Below, one piece after another: positions 35,291 through 48,720 of a stretch of DNA of 64,000 bases (the first letter of the stretch is position 1; every line of letters begins with the position of its first letter). The notes beneath the pieces are model-generated. The model was not told where the DNA came from, did no database searches, and was given only the letters and a program-made list of their open reading frames with translations. The translations under genes were made by a program, and so were the position numbers. The stretch comes from Strigops habroptila (taxonomy: Eukaryota > Chordata > Aves > Psittaciformes > Psittacidae), in assembly GCF_004027225.2 (NCBI RefSeq), contig NC_044277.2, forward strand, positions 35,186,812-35,250,811. Reading direction: 5' to 3'.

Positions 35291-37997
35291 ATGTCCCAGC
35301 CTCAGCAGCAGCAACAGCCGCCGCCGCCACCGCCGCCGTCTCCTCAGCAGCAGCCGCAGCCGCCGCCTCCGGCCGCCTCCAAGAAGCGGGACCGGCGCAT
35401 CTTCTCGGGTACCTGCCCGGACCCCAAATGCCAGGCGCGGCTCTTCTTCCCGGCCCACGGGCCGCAGAGCAGCGGCAGCATCGAGTGCACGGACTGCGGG
35501 CAGCGCCACGAGCAGCGGCAGCTGCTGGCCGTGGAGGAGGTGACGGACCCCGACCTGGTGCTGCACAACCTGCTGCGAAACGCGCTGCTGGGCGTCAGCG
35601 GTGCCGGCCCGCCCCGCAGGAACACCGAGCTCGTCAAAGTCATGGGCCTCTCCAACTACCACTGCAAGCTCCTGGCCCCCATCCTGGCCCGCTACGGGAT
35701 GGATAAGCAGACTGGCAAAGCCAAGCTCCTCACGGAGATGAACCAGGGAGACATCTTTGACTGCTCCCTCCTGGGTGACCGCGCCTTCCTCATTGAGCCG
35801 GAGCACGTTGAAACCATCGGATATGGAAAGGACCGCTCTGGCAGCCTCATCTACCTGCATGACACCCTAGAAGACATCAAGAAGGCCAACAACAGTCAGG
35901 AGTGCCTCATTCCAGTCCATGTGGATGGAGATGGCCACTGCCTCGTCCATGCAGTCTCGCGGGCACTTGTTGGCAGGGAACTGTTCTGGCATGCCCTGCG
36001 AGAGAATCTGAAGAAGCACTTTGAGGAGAACCTGAGCCACTACAAGGCGCTTTTCCATGACTTTATCGATGCAGCAGAGTGGGAGGACATTATCAATGAA
36101 TGTGACCCTTTGTTTGTTCCTCCAGAAGGTGTGCCAATGGGCCTTAGGAATATTCACATCTTTGGCCTGGCCAACGTGCTTCACCGGCCTATCATCCTGT
36201 TAGACTCCTTGAGTGGAATGCGGAGCTCTGGAGATTATTCGGCGACATTCCTCCCTGGTCTGATACCCTTAGAAAAATGCATGGGAAAAGATGGCATGTT
36301 GAACAAGCCAATCTGCATAGCCTGGAGTAGCTCAGGACGAAACCATTACATTCCTCTAGTTGGAATAAAAGGTGCTGCTTTACCTAAACTGCCTAGGAAG
36401 CTACTTCCTAAAGCCTGGGGAGTTCCTCAAGACCTCATCAAAAAGTACATCAAGTTAGAGGAGGATGGTGGCTGTGTCATTGGAGGAGACAGAAGTTTGC
36501 AAGATAAGTACTTGATGAGGCTCGTTGCTGCAATGGAGGAGGTTTTCATGAGTAAACACGGGATCCATCCCAGTCTTGTAGCTGATGTACATCAGTATTT
36601 CTACAGAAGGACTGGTGTAATAGGAGTCCAGCCTGAAGAAGTCACTGCAGCTGCCAAAAAAGCAGTGATGGACAACCGCCTTCACAGATGCCTCATCTGT
36701 GGGGCCCTTTCAGAGCATCACGTTCCTCCAGAGTGGCTGGCTCCCGGGGGGAAGCTATATAACCTGGCAAAAAGCACCCACGGACAACTGAGGCCTGACA
36801 AAAATTACAGCTTTCCCTTGAACAGTTTGGTGTGTTCCTACAACCCTGCGAAGGATGTGCTGGTACCAGACTACAGCCTGAGTAGTTTGACTGCTTGTAA
36901 CTGGTGTCATGGTAACTTAGTGCGTCGCGTCAGAGAAGATGGATCTGTTTCGTATTTGGATGGAGACAGAACTAATACTCGGTCCACGGGTGGCAAATGT
37001 GGCTGTGGATTCAAGCACTATTGGGAAGGTAAAGAATACGACAACCTCCCTGAAGCTTTTCCTATTACTCTAGAGTGGGGTGGAAGAGTGGTGAGAGAGA
37101 CAGTCTACTGGTTCCAGTATGAAAGTGACACTTCTCTGAACAGCAATGTGTATGATGTCGCCATGAAACTTGTTACCAAGCACTTCCCTGGGGAATTCGG
37201 TAGTGAGATTCTTGTTCAGAAAGTTGTCAACACAATATTGCATCAAACTGCCAAAAAGAACCCTGATGATTACACCCCTGTAAATATTGATGGTGCTCAT
37301 GCCCAAAGAGCTGATGATGTACAGCAAGGACAAGAGTTAGAGTCGCAACTTCCAACCAAAATTATTTTGACTGGACAGAAGACAAAAACTCTGCACAAGG
37401 AGGAGCTGAACATGAGCAAAGCTGAAAGAACTATTCAGCAGAACATTGCAGATCAGGCTTCCGTAATGCAAAAACGGAAGAGTGAAAAACTGAAACAAGA
37501 GCATAAAGGGCAACCTAGGACTGCTTCTCCTGGGGCTGTTCGTGAGGGGCCATCATCTGCACCTGCTACACCAACAAAAACCCCCTATTCTCCAACATCT
37601 ACAAAAGAAAAGAAAATCCGAATAACCACAAATGATGGGAGGCAGTCGATGCTGACGCTGAAGTGCACTACCACCTTCTTGGAACTGCAGGAGAGCATAG
37701 CGAGAGAATTTAATATTCCTCCCTATTTGCAATGTATTCGCTATGGCTTTCCTCCTAAAGAGCTGCTGCCTCCCAAAGAAGGCATGGAAAATGAGCCTGT
37801 TCCTTTGCAGCATGGTGACAGGATTGCCATAGAAATCCTGAAAGGTAAGGAGGAAGGCAGGCAGTCTGCTTCAGCACACGCGGCCCATGCTGTGAAACAT
37901 GAAGACGTTGCTCTGACTAGTAAAATCTCATCGAAGGAACTGCAAGAGCAAGTGGATAAGGAGATGTATTCTCTCTGTCTTCTAGCAACACTAATGG
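35291..37997 (+). CDS. VCPIP1: VCPIP1 coding exon 1: p97-associated OTU deubiquitinase (VCIP135)
   Basis: VCPIP1 binds the AAA-ATPase p97/VCP with its p47 adaptor and cleaves ubiquitin chains. It is needed for Golgi and ER reassembly after mitosis and has also been linked to DNA-protein crosslink repair. This exon encodes residues 1-902 plus one base. In order: a Gln/Pro-rich N-tail (1-30); a Cys cluster C42-x4-C47 and C66-x2-C69; the OTU domain with catalytic Cys217 in DGDGHCLVHAV and His352 in GRNHYIPLVG; further Cys pairs C467/C470, C536/C539 and C570/C572; and a ubiquitin-like fold at about 774-850. I chose the ATG at 35291 because it gives the family's MSQP start. The frame stays open ten codons upstream but only from a GTG. 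The donor is ATGG|GTAAGC. The joined protein of 1221 residues matches the usual length (human 1222). Confidence 0.97.
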
Positions 37998-40900
37998 GTA
38001 AGCCTGGCTTCAAGTTGTATTTTAAAATTGTGGTTTTAAGTAGAAGGTAGCATAACCTGTAGTTAGATACATATCTTTTTTTCCCTTTCTTTTCTGTAAC
38101 CATGGAGAAGGTTAGTTCCTTTATCCCTCTATTAGAAGAACGTTTAACATTGCTGTCAGTGATTATTTGCTGGGTGTTGCGACTTTCTAAAATGTGTATG
38201 CAAGATACTTCTTTCTTTGCTATGTATTTAACAGCTTTGCTGCTCAGAAGTTGTTGCATTTCCTCTGCTGTTCTTCTCTGTTTTTCTTGTCATTCATTAG
38301 GCGCACATCTGATGTGTGTGGGTTACTTGCTCCCTTTTTTTCCTACATCTCCCTCAGGTTTCAGGAAGTAAATTCAGAGCCCAGGTGAGGAGGGGACGCT
38401 GAGTGTCTTGGCATTGGAAGTTTGGGGACCAAATTCCCACCTTTGTAGTAGGATGAAGTCTTGCCATTTCTTGCAAGTTGTGTTGGTTTAAGCAAATCAA
38501 CACAGCATTGTCTCCTTAGCTAATCTGCTAATTTTAAGTGAAGACCTGGTCTTTTTAGAGAGCTGTGAAAAGTATTATCTCAGAATGTAAGCAGAGGAGA
38601 AACTGGAACAATCTAACCACAGATGTGAATCCCAGAGGTGGACACAGGGTTGCAAAGCCACGCTTACCAATTGTCAGTCATGTAAATCTGACTAAGTGTT
38701 AATAATTCAAGACAGAAAGACTTTTCCCAGGTGCCTGTATTTTTTTATTTTCATATTTGGGCTCGGGAGGCTTGGACCTTCATTTGTGTAACTTTCTTCG
38801 TCAGGTTCCACAGTTCCTGGTGCTTACTGGCAGGAAGTAGGGCACTAATTACCATACATTTAGCTCCATGAACCAGTTGAATAGCAATGGTTACAGGGTT
38901 GTTTTTTTTTGTGGGAGCCTTCTCTTTTTTGCTGGAGGGATTTGGTGTGGCTAAAGCATGTGATACTTTAGAAACGAAACAATTACGTAATCACTGGTAT
39001 GTCAGAAGCCCATCAAGCAGAACTTTGATTCTTTTCCAAGCTTGATTGTTTACTGCAAGATAGTGTGCTGAATCACTAGTCACCTCATCACACTGACATC
39101 TACACCTATGTTCCAAAGTGCAGGAAATGCTTAGGTTTAAAAGCTGTCTCAATTTGGAGATGAAGCTTAAAAGAGTGCTTTCTGTTTCCAGGTAATACTG
39201 CTGAAAGCATAGTTACTGGCTTACAAAAACCTCTGACGTGCTTTAAAAGTATCTCGGTTATTTCAGCGTTAAGGTGTGTCATTTTATTTACAGGTACTTA
39301 TTCATAAAATGGGAGCTGATCTTGTATTCAAGAATAGTTTTTTGTCTCTGACTTTCACTGCTGTTAATTTCAGCTTTCGAAGCACAGGTTAGAATAGAAT
39401 TTACCTCACCCTTCTCTGACTGCATCCATTTTGCATTACTAATAGAAGTAAAAGGTGCAGCAAATGATAAACAAACCACTTATAACAACTTATGCAGCTA
39501 CTGAATAAGGTGCTATTTTTATATAATCACTTTTCTCACCAGGGCTTCATTTTCCATTAAAGATACTTGTAGAAAGAAAATCTAGACAGGTCACTGTTTA
39601 CAGCTGTGATTTTTCAATGGGGAAACAAACTCTAAGAAACTTCCTTAGTCCTTGCGCTTTAAGAATGTTGGGGTGGCAGTGCTCAGGGTGCCAATTCAGC
39701 CTTTTTGGGGTGAGAACCCTCGGTGTTTCGCAATGACAGTTCTGTATTGCTAAAAAACAGTGCTGGGAAGTCCTGAAAGTCACCTTATCTTGCATGCTCT
39801 TGCTGTAACTTTGTTCTGCTAAAAACATGCATCTAATAATACAGTCACATTGGAAGGTCTAAAGGGGAGATGCTGTTGAAATAGCTTGCTATTTTCTTTT
39901 TTTCCTCCCCAGTGCCCAAACTTACTTCTGTAACTATTCATTGCGGATGTTTAAAAGCTTGTCTTTCAGACAAGGTCTCCTGTAGGCTGACTTGATGCTT
40001 CTCTAATGTTTCAGTTCCTAGAATTTTTCATTTCTGGTCTCAGCCAGTTAACTAATTACAATTTTATACCATGTTCTTTAATTTTTCTGTATATAATTTA
40101 AAGATAAGCTCTGGGAAATTAGATACTGTAATTTCTGGACCACTTAACATATTATGCATCATTTTTTGGTAAAGCTTTCTCCTCTTTTTTTATCTCAAAA
40201 TACAGAATTCTGTCAGGAAATGACTAAAGGAATTGTAATTTTACATTAACATAGCTAAAGCATTATATTTTGAAACAGATTTAATTACACCCATGCAAAA
40301 GCAGTCTGGATACGTGCAAGCCAAGTATGAATCTATTGTGATCAGTTTGTTTTGCATTGATGAATTCATCAGTGCACAAGAAATCAAAATTGCCAGGTTT
40401 AAATTAAATATATTAATCAATACCAGCATTTGCTTGGAATTAAGCAGCTTGTTTTTAAGCCAGCTGTAGTTCCCTGTAACCTGTGTTTATCAACCAAGTT
40501 CTTAATTTCTTCTGTACTTCTGTGTGTCCTCTCTGCTGTATGAAGTGATGGTCTTGGGCTTCCACTGGCATAGGTTAATCTGCAACTGCACTTTTTCTGC
40601 GGTGTATGAGGCATGCATGTGGGTAGGATAGTCTCCATTTGTTGCCATACCTTAATGTTGTGGGGCTGAGGTTTGGTCTGAGGGAATGTGTACAGGAATG
40701 GGAACAGTGTTAACATCATCTCTTTGATAAATGTAGTAACTTGAGGGAGTTTTTAATCTAACTAAATGATCACCCAAATTAACTTGTGACCTATAAACGT
40801 CTTACTGCCATGGTAATCAAATTCAAAACAAATAGTAAAACACATCTAGCAACAAAAATGTGCAAACCTCAAATGCAGTTTAGTTGAATCACACACGCTG

Positions 40901-43438
40901 GTTCCTTTGATCTGGGAAAGTCCAGTTGTGATTGTGGGTTTGATTTTGTGTGGAAGATCTCTTTATCAAAACAACATCATTGCTTTGTGTTTCTTTCAGT
41001 GGCTGATGCTTTTGTTTTGTGAGCCCTGCTCTCCATACTTTTCTGCATAAAAGGCAGTTAGTGTTGCATAAAAAGCTATCTAAACAGTGATGCTTCTCTT
41101 GTGCAAGGCTTGAAAAATGCCCAGAGCAAATAGGGAATCTCTTCTGGGAGAATGCTACTAATATGTAAACCTGGGCTGCTTCTAGAAGCTGGGTGGTCGT
41201 CTTGTGTAAGGTAGCCTCCATTCTCAAATAAGAGTGGATTGCTAGATGCAGCAGCATAGGAGTCTGTGGTAGGGAGTCAGCCGCTGTGTGGCTGCTGGTT
41301 TTGGCAGAAGGTCTGTATTCTGTTGCTTGTCAGTGTAGTGGTTGTTCTGATTCCTGTGGGTGGGCAGTATTTAAACCATAAGGAAGACCTGGGGGCAAAT
41401 GAAGAGCCACAGCAGTGATGCTCTGGAGCCATTGTGTGTAGGGATGTGGATTGCAAAATGTATCTGAGAATAAGGATGCAGGGTAGCAGTGAGCCCCTTT
41501 TGAAATATCAAAAACATTAGAGAGTGTTATCGGTAGTGATCGCCCTCCTCTATGCAGCTGTTTGAAGAAGAGGAAAACCAATGGCAATAGTGGGGAGGAA
41601 AAGAGAATGCTCCTTTTACGTTTTTTAATTTCCTTTTTTTTGTCTTAGTGGAGTCAGAGGTGGAGAGAAGCTTCAAATCTATTAGCAACTCAGTAGACAG
41701 GAGTTACCAGGATAAAGTCGAAAGACAAGACCCTCTGTAGATCATGGAAAATAACACAGAAGAGGAGTTGGTTTGTTACCTGGATGTTCTTGCTAGGAAG
41801 TGAAGGCCAAATCTGTGAGCTTGATGTGCAAATGAGAGCAGTGAACCAGAGCATATATGGTTCAAGGGAATGCATTTTAAATTAATCAGATTATGTAGGT
41901 CTCATCTTTAAAACGTCTGAAGTCCAAACATGATGAAGATGCACTGTACCTTTTTAGAGAGAATGGGAAATGGCATATCACGTGGAGAGATGGGCGAAGG
42001 AACCCTCTTTGTCGGGGGACAGACAAGCAGGGGAGTGTACAGAGTCACATGCCTGCTGGGGAAGGGAAATGGGAAAGTCAGAGAGTGGCTTGAAGGGTTT
42101 CAGGGCGTAACGTAGCACATAACGCCACTGTCATGAGGGTGAGATGTTTTCTCACCTGAGGGGTGCGATAGGAGAGTAGCCACAGTTACCCTGTGCGATA
42201 TGCAGTAAAGAACTGCAAGAAGAGATTCAGGTATGCTCTATAATTCAGTATGTAGGAAGCTATTAAAAATAACTTTTTAACTTTTATTTTGCTTTTAACA
42301 GCAAGCAAAGAAATAATGGTAATACTTTTAGCGTCACGCATCCCAGCTCTCTCTAATACAAGTAGTAAGTGCATCTAGTTAACTTTAGTTGATGATTTAC
42401 ATTCTCCAGTTTTAATAGAAAATTGAGAGACATGGTTATTGAGATTTTAATGCCTAAACAAGGGTGCAGCTTCTATTTAAGGTATCTCGGTATGTTACTT
42501 GAATGTTTGATGTAAAATGGGAAAAGCAATTTTTTCTGAAAAGGTATACAGGCAGTAGTTGTTTCTGCATCAGGAGAATGGAATTTATCAGTGCTTTTTT
42601 GTCTGCACTGTTTGACAGCTACATCGCAAGTCACTTCTCTCAGGCAGGTGAGTGGTTAGCAAAATGAGGAAAGGGCACCGGTAGAAATGCAGGTCTGAAC
42701 TGATTTAGCAGGTGCTGTTAAGCCACTGATACTCTGTCACTGTAACCCAATTTTCTGTTCCTTATATTCCATTCCTTACATAGTCAAGTTAGGGTTTTTT
42801 TTTCCCCTCTCAGTGGCATTTGAAGTTGTCACATTTCAATGCCATTTTTGGCATCTTTGGAAAATGCCAGTTACACGGGACAGCTGGGGCCTCACAGTTT
42901 CTCTATTTTGCTTCTAACTCTCAAGAAAAGCAAGGTACAGACACAGCTTCTGCACAGCTGCCTGCGTAGACGTTTGTATCTCAACGACAGTATAAAGTCT
43001 GCTGTATGGCAGCTGTGAAATTGAGATTTGATTTTTGAGAAGGTGTAGGGATATAGAATTGAGATTTTAACGTGCAAGGGTATGTGCTTGGATTTTGGAA
43101 GTGTGTTAGTCATTTGCTAGTTTTATGTTGAAAGCATGGGTAGGAGGGGAATGGAGACTTGTGTATAGGGCCTGGCAAAGAACCAGGAGCTGCAGCTTGG
43201 ATCAGATAAAATTTGGGAACTTTGTACTAGAACATGTAGGATATTTGACTGCAGACACTGTTATGTTTTCCTGAAAGCTTTTCGTGTCCTGTGCTCCTGT
43301 TCTGTAAATTTGCAATAAATATTCTTAATTGCATAGAAGAGTGTGAGGATTCAGCTTTTAGTTCAAGGAGTTGTATTTTGGAGCATTGTCTATAATGGTA
43401 AAATACAACTGTTTAATAATTGTGTTTGATTTTTACAG
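37998..43438 (+). other. VCPIP1 intron 1
   Basis: A GT-AG intron of 5441 bp with donor GTAAGC and acceptor TTTGATTTTTACAG. I see no additional exon, RNA gene or recognisable repeat inside. Translation running into the intron stops at 38048-38050 after 17 extra residues, so a retained-intron transcript would give a protein ending soon after residue 903. Confidence 0.85.
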
Positions 43439-43525
43439 GGGAAGATGTTTGGTCTTACGCAAAGGGGCTTCCTCAGTTGTTTCAGCCGGGTGGAGTATTC
43501 TACAGCATGATGAAGAAAACCACAG
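43439..43525 (+). CDS. VCPIP1: VCPIP1 coding exon 2
   Basis: This small 87-bp exon continues the exon 1 frame after one carried base. It encodes GEDVWSYAKGLPQLFQPGGV and then FYSMMKKTT, almost the same as the mammalian protein at this place (EDVWSYAKGLPHMFQQGG in human). Both splice sites are clear: acceptor TTTTTACAG before it and donor ACAG|GTATTT after it. Because the exon is short and phase-1 at both ends, skipping it would keep the reading frame and remove 29 residues between the ubiquitin-like region and the C-terminal tail. It contains no known catalytic residue. Confidence 0.95.
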
Positions 43526-46186
43526 GTATTTTTTGGGTTTGTTTTTATCCCTTCCTTCCTCTGTTTCCAAATCTTTAAAATTGTGAATTGGTATTGAGTC
43601 ATTTGTAAGCATAAATATATTTTTATTTTATTACCATGGTACATTTTAATTTTCATAATACTGTAGAACTCTTTATGCTTCCCCAGAGAACCTCAGGCTA
43701 TGGAATTTTACTAAGACCAGTTCATTCAACTTCTGTCTCTTCTTTTCTGAAATTTTCTCAGAATATGTTTGAATTTAAACTTCCCAAATTGTACAAACAC
43801 CTTTAGTAAGTCAAATGATTTTGTTTCTTCCCCCCCCCCCCCCGAAAGATCAAACAAAGAGAAGATCATACGACTTATTCCTGTTATACTTTAAAATACT
43901 TACTGGATAAACATTTCATCTTTCTAGTGTGTTTCTTAGATACTTTATACAGTGCTACTGCATGTTTTAAATGGTCTTTCATACTCCTAAGATGGTTGTT
44001 CAAAAGCAAAGCTATCTATCCTCTTGTTGAATTGATGAATGTTGCATCTTGGGCTATGTGCAGAATAACCAAGCAAGTAGTTAGAGTATATTTGATTTTT
44101 AGACAGCTTTACACATGCTGCCTACAAAGAATAACATGTGTTTCATTAGAGAAGAAGGTACCAGTTATTTTACCTCATTTCAAGTTTCATATCGAAGTCT
44201 TTGCATTAATAGTTTAGCTCATGTGATTTCATCTATTATAATGATTTTTTTTTTTTTCTGCTTTCTTACTGTTTGATTTCTAAGGCAGTTTAATCAACCA
44301 TAACTTAATCTTGATTACATTTGGAAAGAAGTATTTTATCACATAATTTCTATGCTGTTTGCAGTAATTGAAATGTGTGGTATACTCACTGCCCACTACC
44401 TCCCACTGAATTATTAGCCTGGGTAACAGAATTAGCCTGCCAAGTGTCTTATGGCAGATCTGTTTCCTTTTAGTTTTCTTTCTTCTATTATGCTTGTACA
44501 GTAAAGACTGGTGTATTGTTTGTGGCAAATGAATTAGCTTAAACAGTGGCTGATAGAAAGGACGTTTTGGACCGATTAATGACTAGCCAGAATTGAGAAC
44601 CTGAAATGAATCCAAGGGATTTTAACCCAGCTGGTCATTAACTCACAGAAAATGCCTGATTTTCATTGTCAGTTGGCAAAAACGACTTAAGAACTTTGGC
44701 AGTGGGAGATGATATTCTGTATTTGAATGTTATTGCAGCATTATTACATTATTTTTCTGTGTGTAGGTGTTTTACGCTACCTTGGTAGGTAGAATTACTA
44801 TTTTAGCATTAACATACTTCTATGATTGTAACATTTTATAAACTGCTAAATTTCCACACTAAACATATATACAGTGTGCAACAATCTTTTTTTTTCTCCT
44901 CACTTTAAAAAGCTTCTTACCTATCTGTAATATTTTAGTTAATGTAATGACGCAACTATGATACTGGACATTTAGAACAAAGCTTTCTATCAAGTGTAGG
45001 TACTGTTAATCAGTTGAAATTTGATTTAGTGGATCTTGTCTAACATCTTTGAGATTTCAGAATTGCAATTTCCAAGGCAGTTTTAGTCTAGAAGAAGCTG
45101 TTAGGGCTCTCTCCTGCAAATGAAGGTTGAGCTGGTAAATTCTGTAGTTACATTATGTTCTTCAGGTTCTTAGAGGGATAGGTGTTTGGGTTTAAATTTT
45201 GTTCTGTATGTTTCAGCTGTTTGGTTCCCATGGGTATGTAAAGAAAGGAGCTATGTGTCAGAAGTTTGATGATGATAAACTGGAAAACTGAATGATACCC
45301 ATTTTTGACACAGGGGAGCTTCAGAACTTAAATTTGTCTAGTGAACTCTCAATTTTAGAGGATCAATCAAATTTTAAGTAGGTCAATGAGACAAACAGCA
45401 GATAAAAAATATTATGTATCATGTTTGTTTTGTAAATGTTGTAATATTGTAAATGTTGTAAATGTTTGTAATAGTTCTAATCTCCAGGACTACTCAACAC
45501 TGTAAACTTGAAACACTTTTGTTTATCTAGCAACACTTCCTCTCGCAGAAGACAAATAGCAAATTTTAAATTCTTCAGGCCTAGCAGCAGTTGTACACCC
45601 TGACATCCTACTACCATTGTAACTAGTACGGAAGTGGTCCTAAACAGTACTTCTCCAAATAGATAGTGATAGGGTTTTGAAATGTGCTCTTTGGCCGGTG
45701 GGGTGCGGGGTTTTCTGGTTGGGGGGGGGGGGGGGGGGGGGGGGGAGGGGGCGGGCGGGACGGGCAGGGGTGTGTTTCAGTTTGGGGTTTTTTGGGGTTT
45801 TTTTTGTTTCTGTTTTGTTTTTGTGTGGTTTGGGGGGTGATGGTAGCAATGGGGTTTGGCTTGCTTTGTGTTACTGCAAGGATACACTATTGCTTCAACT
45901 TCTGTTGTGTCAGAACTGCACATCCCAGCAAGGTGGCTATTTTATCTAGTAATATACTACATTCCTGCCTTTTCATTAGAATCACCATAGAAGGTAGCAG
46001 CATCTTAAGGCTATACTGTGATTGCTGCCATATGGCATACAAGCCTAAATTGTTTTTCTCCCACAGTAGTAAGTTTCAGTGTGTTTTCACATATTTGATG
46101 CAGTAAATTTAAATACAGTAATTTGTGTATTCAAAGCATGCTTTAAAATATTTTAGTACCATGAATAACTTTTTCTATCTTTATAG
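43526..46186 (+). other. VCPIP1 intron 2
   Basis: A GT-AG intron of 2661 bp with donor GTATTT and acceptor TCTTTATAG. It contains homopolymers: C14 at 43830-43843, T13 at 44245-44257 and G25 at 45721-45745. A small cluster of TGTAAATGT-type words lies at about 45430-45475. No exon or RNA gene seen. Confidence 0.85.
45721..45751 (+). repeat. Poly-G tract (G25-A-G5) in VCPIP1 intron 2
   Basis: An uninterrupted run of 25 G, then A and five more G, leads into GCGGGCGGGACGGG. The run is on the coding strand, so the pre-mRNA itself would contain it and could fold into G-quadruplexes. Runs like this are also prone to length error in sequencing and assembly. Confidence 0.95.
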
Positions 46187-47058
46187 GTTTGGCTGATGGC
46201 AAGCACTGTACTTTCCCACATCTACCTGGTAAAAACTTTGTGTACAACGCAGCAGAAGACAGATTAGAGCTGTGTGTGGATGCTGCTGGGCACTTTCCTA
46301 TTGGTCCTGATGTTGAAGAGTTGGTTAAAGAGGCCTTAAGTCAAGTGCGAGCAGAAGCTACTTCAAGAAGCAGGGAAGCAAGTCCTTCACATGGAATGCT
46401 GAAGCTGGGTAGTGGTGGAGTAGTGAAAAAGAAATCTGAACAATTACATAACATAACTGCATTTCAAGGAAAGGGCCATTCCCTGGGAACTGCATCTAGT
46501 AGTCAACAACATGATCAAAGAGCCAGGGAAACACCACTTTTAAGAAAGCATAGCACAGAAACAGACTTCAGTCCTTCTACTAAAATTGAGCCTTCTGTAT
46601 ACACAGCTGCTTCTGGTAACAGTGAGCTTATCCGAATTGCTCCGGGAGTTGTGACAATGAGAGACAGCAGGCAGCTTGACCCCACTTTGATTGAGGCACA
46701 GAGAAAAAAGTTGCAGGAAATGGTCTCTTCTATTCAGGCTTCAATGGATAGACATTTGCGGGATCAGAATACAGAGCAGTCAGCATCAGTTGATCTATCT
46801 CAAGGAAAAGTAGAGGCAGTGAGTTCAACTGCTAAAACTGGGAGCTTTCAGGCTGCCTTACCCGAATCGTTGTCTGCACCAGGTGGTACTGAACACTTGA
46901 ATACTGAATCAACTGATGGTAACATGGTGAATTCTGTGGGAACAACATTCCCTGCAAGGTCTAAAGCACAAAAGGGAAATTCTGTTGAGGAGCTTGAGGA
47001 GATGGATAGTCAAGATGCAGGAATCACTAATGCAACTGAGCCAATGGATCACTCTTGA
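46187..47058 (+). CDS. VCPIP1: VCPIP1 coding exon 3 (C-terminus and stop)
   Basis: This exon supplies the last 291 codons including the TGA at 47056-47058. It starts in phase after TTTATAG and begins (G)LADGKHCTFPHLPGKNF. The segment to about LCVDAAGHFPIGPDVEELV is strongly family-like. The rest is a Ser/Thr-rich, probably disordered tail with conserved islands (SPSHGMLKLGSGGVVKKKSE, ELIRIAPGVVTMRD and RKKLQEMVSSIQASMDRHLR). It ends SVEELEEMDSQD...EPMDHS, the standard VCPIP1 C-terminus. The tail of the mammalian protein is heavily phosphorylated, and several Ser-Pro sites are visible here. No frameshift or premature stop is present, so the gene is intact. Confidence 0.97.
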
Positions 47059-48720
47059 TAGGTTAAAATCTAATAAGGGTAGAAGAAATCACTGTTCAAA
47101 TGTAATGTTTATTGGCTGGGCCACACAAAGTGATTAGTTATTAAATCTTGTATGTATGTCAAAGATTATATCATCTTATTCAGTGCATGATAAGCGTGTG
47201 ATTGGCAATAGCTTTCAATATTACCATACTGCTGCCCAGGCTGGCTCTGTTACCTGTAAATTAGTTATTAGGAAATGCACTGAGATGAATATCTGCTGTA
47301 AATGTGGGTTCTTGAAAATTCTTTGTAATTTTTAATTCCTTAAAAGTCTTAAAATTTAAGCCCATGCAAGGTTCTTACCATGCTAGTTTAAGGTCACTGG
47401 AAAGACTAGAACAGGCAGAACTAGAAACGTGACAAAGTTAATCCTGTCCCAGGCACTTAATTCCACTCGAAAATACACTATAGACATGAATCATACATAA
47501 ATTTCAAAAAGCAACTGAAACTAAACTTCTGCTAAATTTGATAATGCAGCCTATACAGTACTGTAATTACATTGTGCTGGCACTTCCTCCAACTTAAAAA
47601 CGTTCATTCATACAGATGTATATGCTGCTCAGAAATCTTGAAATAAGTGTAACTTTACTAAACTCTCTAATTTCTCCGTATTATCAGTTTAAGCAAGTTA
47701 GAAAAAAGGGTACTTAGTGTATGATGAAGATAAAGTGAATGTGGTGTGGTTATGCATGGCTGGCTGAGCCAACACAACCATTTCGGTGCTCTGTTAGTAA
47801 GTGATAGCATGTTTTTATTTCCTCCCAAATACCAAGCTGGGCAGATCTTGTGCAACTTTTAATACAACTACAGGCGAGACAGTGGCAATTGCAGGAAACA
47901 ACAAACGTTCAATGACAAATCCATTTTTTCTTTGAAAATACTTTGATTACTAGCATTGGTTAGTAATGGCAAAAAATAAATAGCTGTCCTTTTCAAAGCA
48001 AATTAACAATTTATTGGAAGGAAATGACTCTAACATATATTATTCTAAAGTGTTCAGTGATAATGGAGCTTGTGGAAGCTCACTGTTTACTCCATGGAAA
48101 CAAGGGGAATACATGCCATTTCAGTGTCAATAAAGACTACCCACCTCTATTAGCTTCACTTCAGTTTGTGATGCCGAGTTCCCTGCATCAGTGATAATAT
48201 AGCCGGTATCCACTTAAGTAGCGTGTTCATCAGACCTGCAGTGCTAGTTTTTAAGAAGCGGCTGTTGTGCTTGCTCCTTAAGGATGGAATGTGTATCTGA
48301 TACTGCACTTTGCTTTTGATCTTCATAGTCATATTAAATGCACTATTGTTGCTTCCTCTAATGGTAAAATAACACTGAATGGATGAAAGATGTTAATACA
48401 GCTTCAAAGGAATTAAGAGCATTTAAATATTGAAGTCTGTGTTTGTGCACATGTGGGTTTTTACCAGTTCACAAATGCTGTTTGTGTTGTATATGTTTGT
48501 ATTCAGAAAGGTCTCCTCACTTCTTACATTTCTAATCACTTAAGCAGTTCTAAGCATTAGTATGATGAAATATCCCATGAGGGAGGATTTATTTTCGTAT
48601 GTAAAAATTAACTGAAGCAAGTCACTTGAAGAACAGCCCCTGTTTTGTCAAAGTAAATTAAAATGCCTCTGTTGGTTAACTTTTTATGTAGAGAGAATAA
48701 ATATTTTATGATTTAGTACA
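47059..48720 (+). other. VCPIP1 3' UTR (minimum, end uncertain)
   Basis: A+T-rich non-coding sequence follows the stop. Canonical AATAAA hexamers lie at 47975-47980, 48129-48134 and 48696-48701, with more further on at 49746 and 51047. Any of them could end the transcript. The end given here follows the third hexamer and is a guess. Confidence 0.45.

Noticed and set aside
34979..35860. 293-codon minus-strand frame over VCPIP1 exon 1
   Set aside because: It is antisense to well-supported VCPIP1 coding sequence with a CpG-rich start, so it is a shadow.
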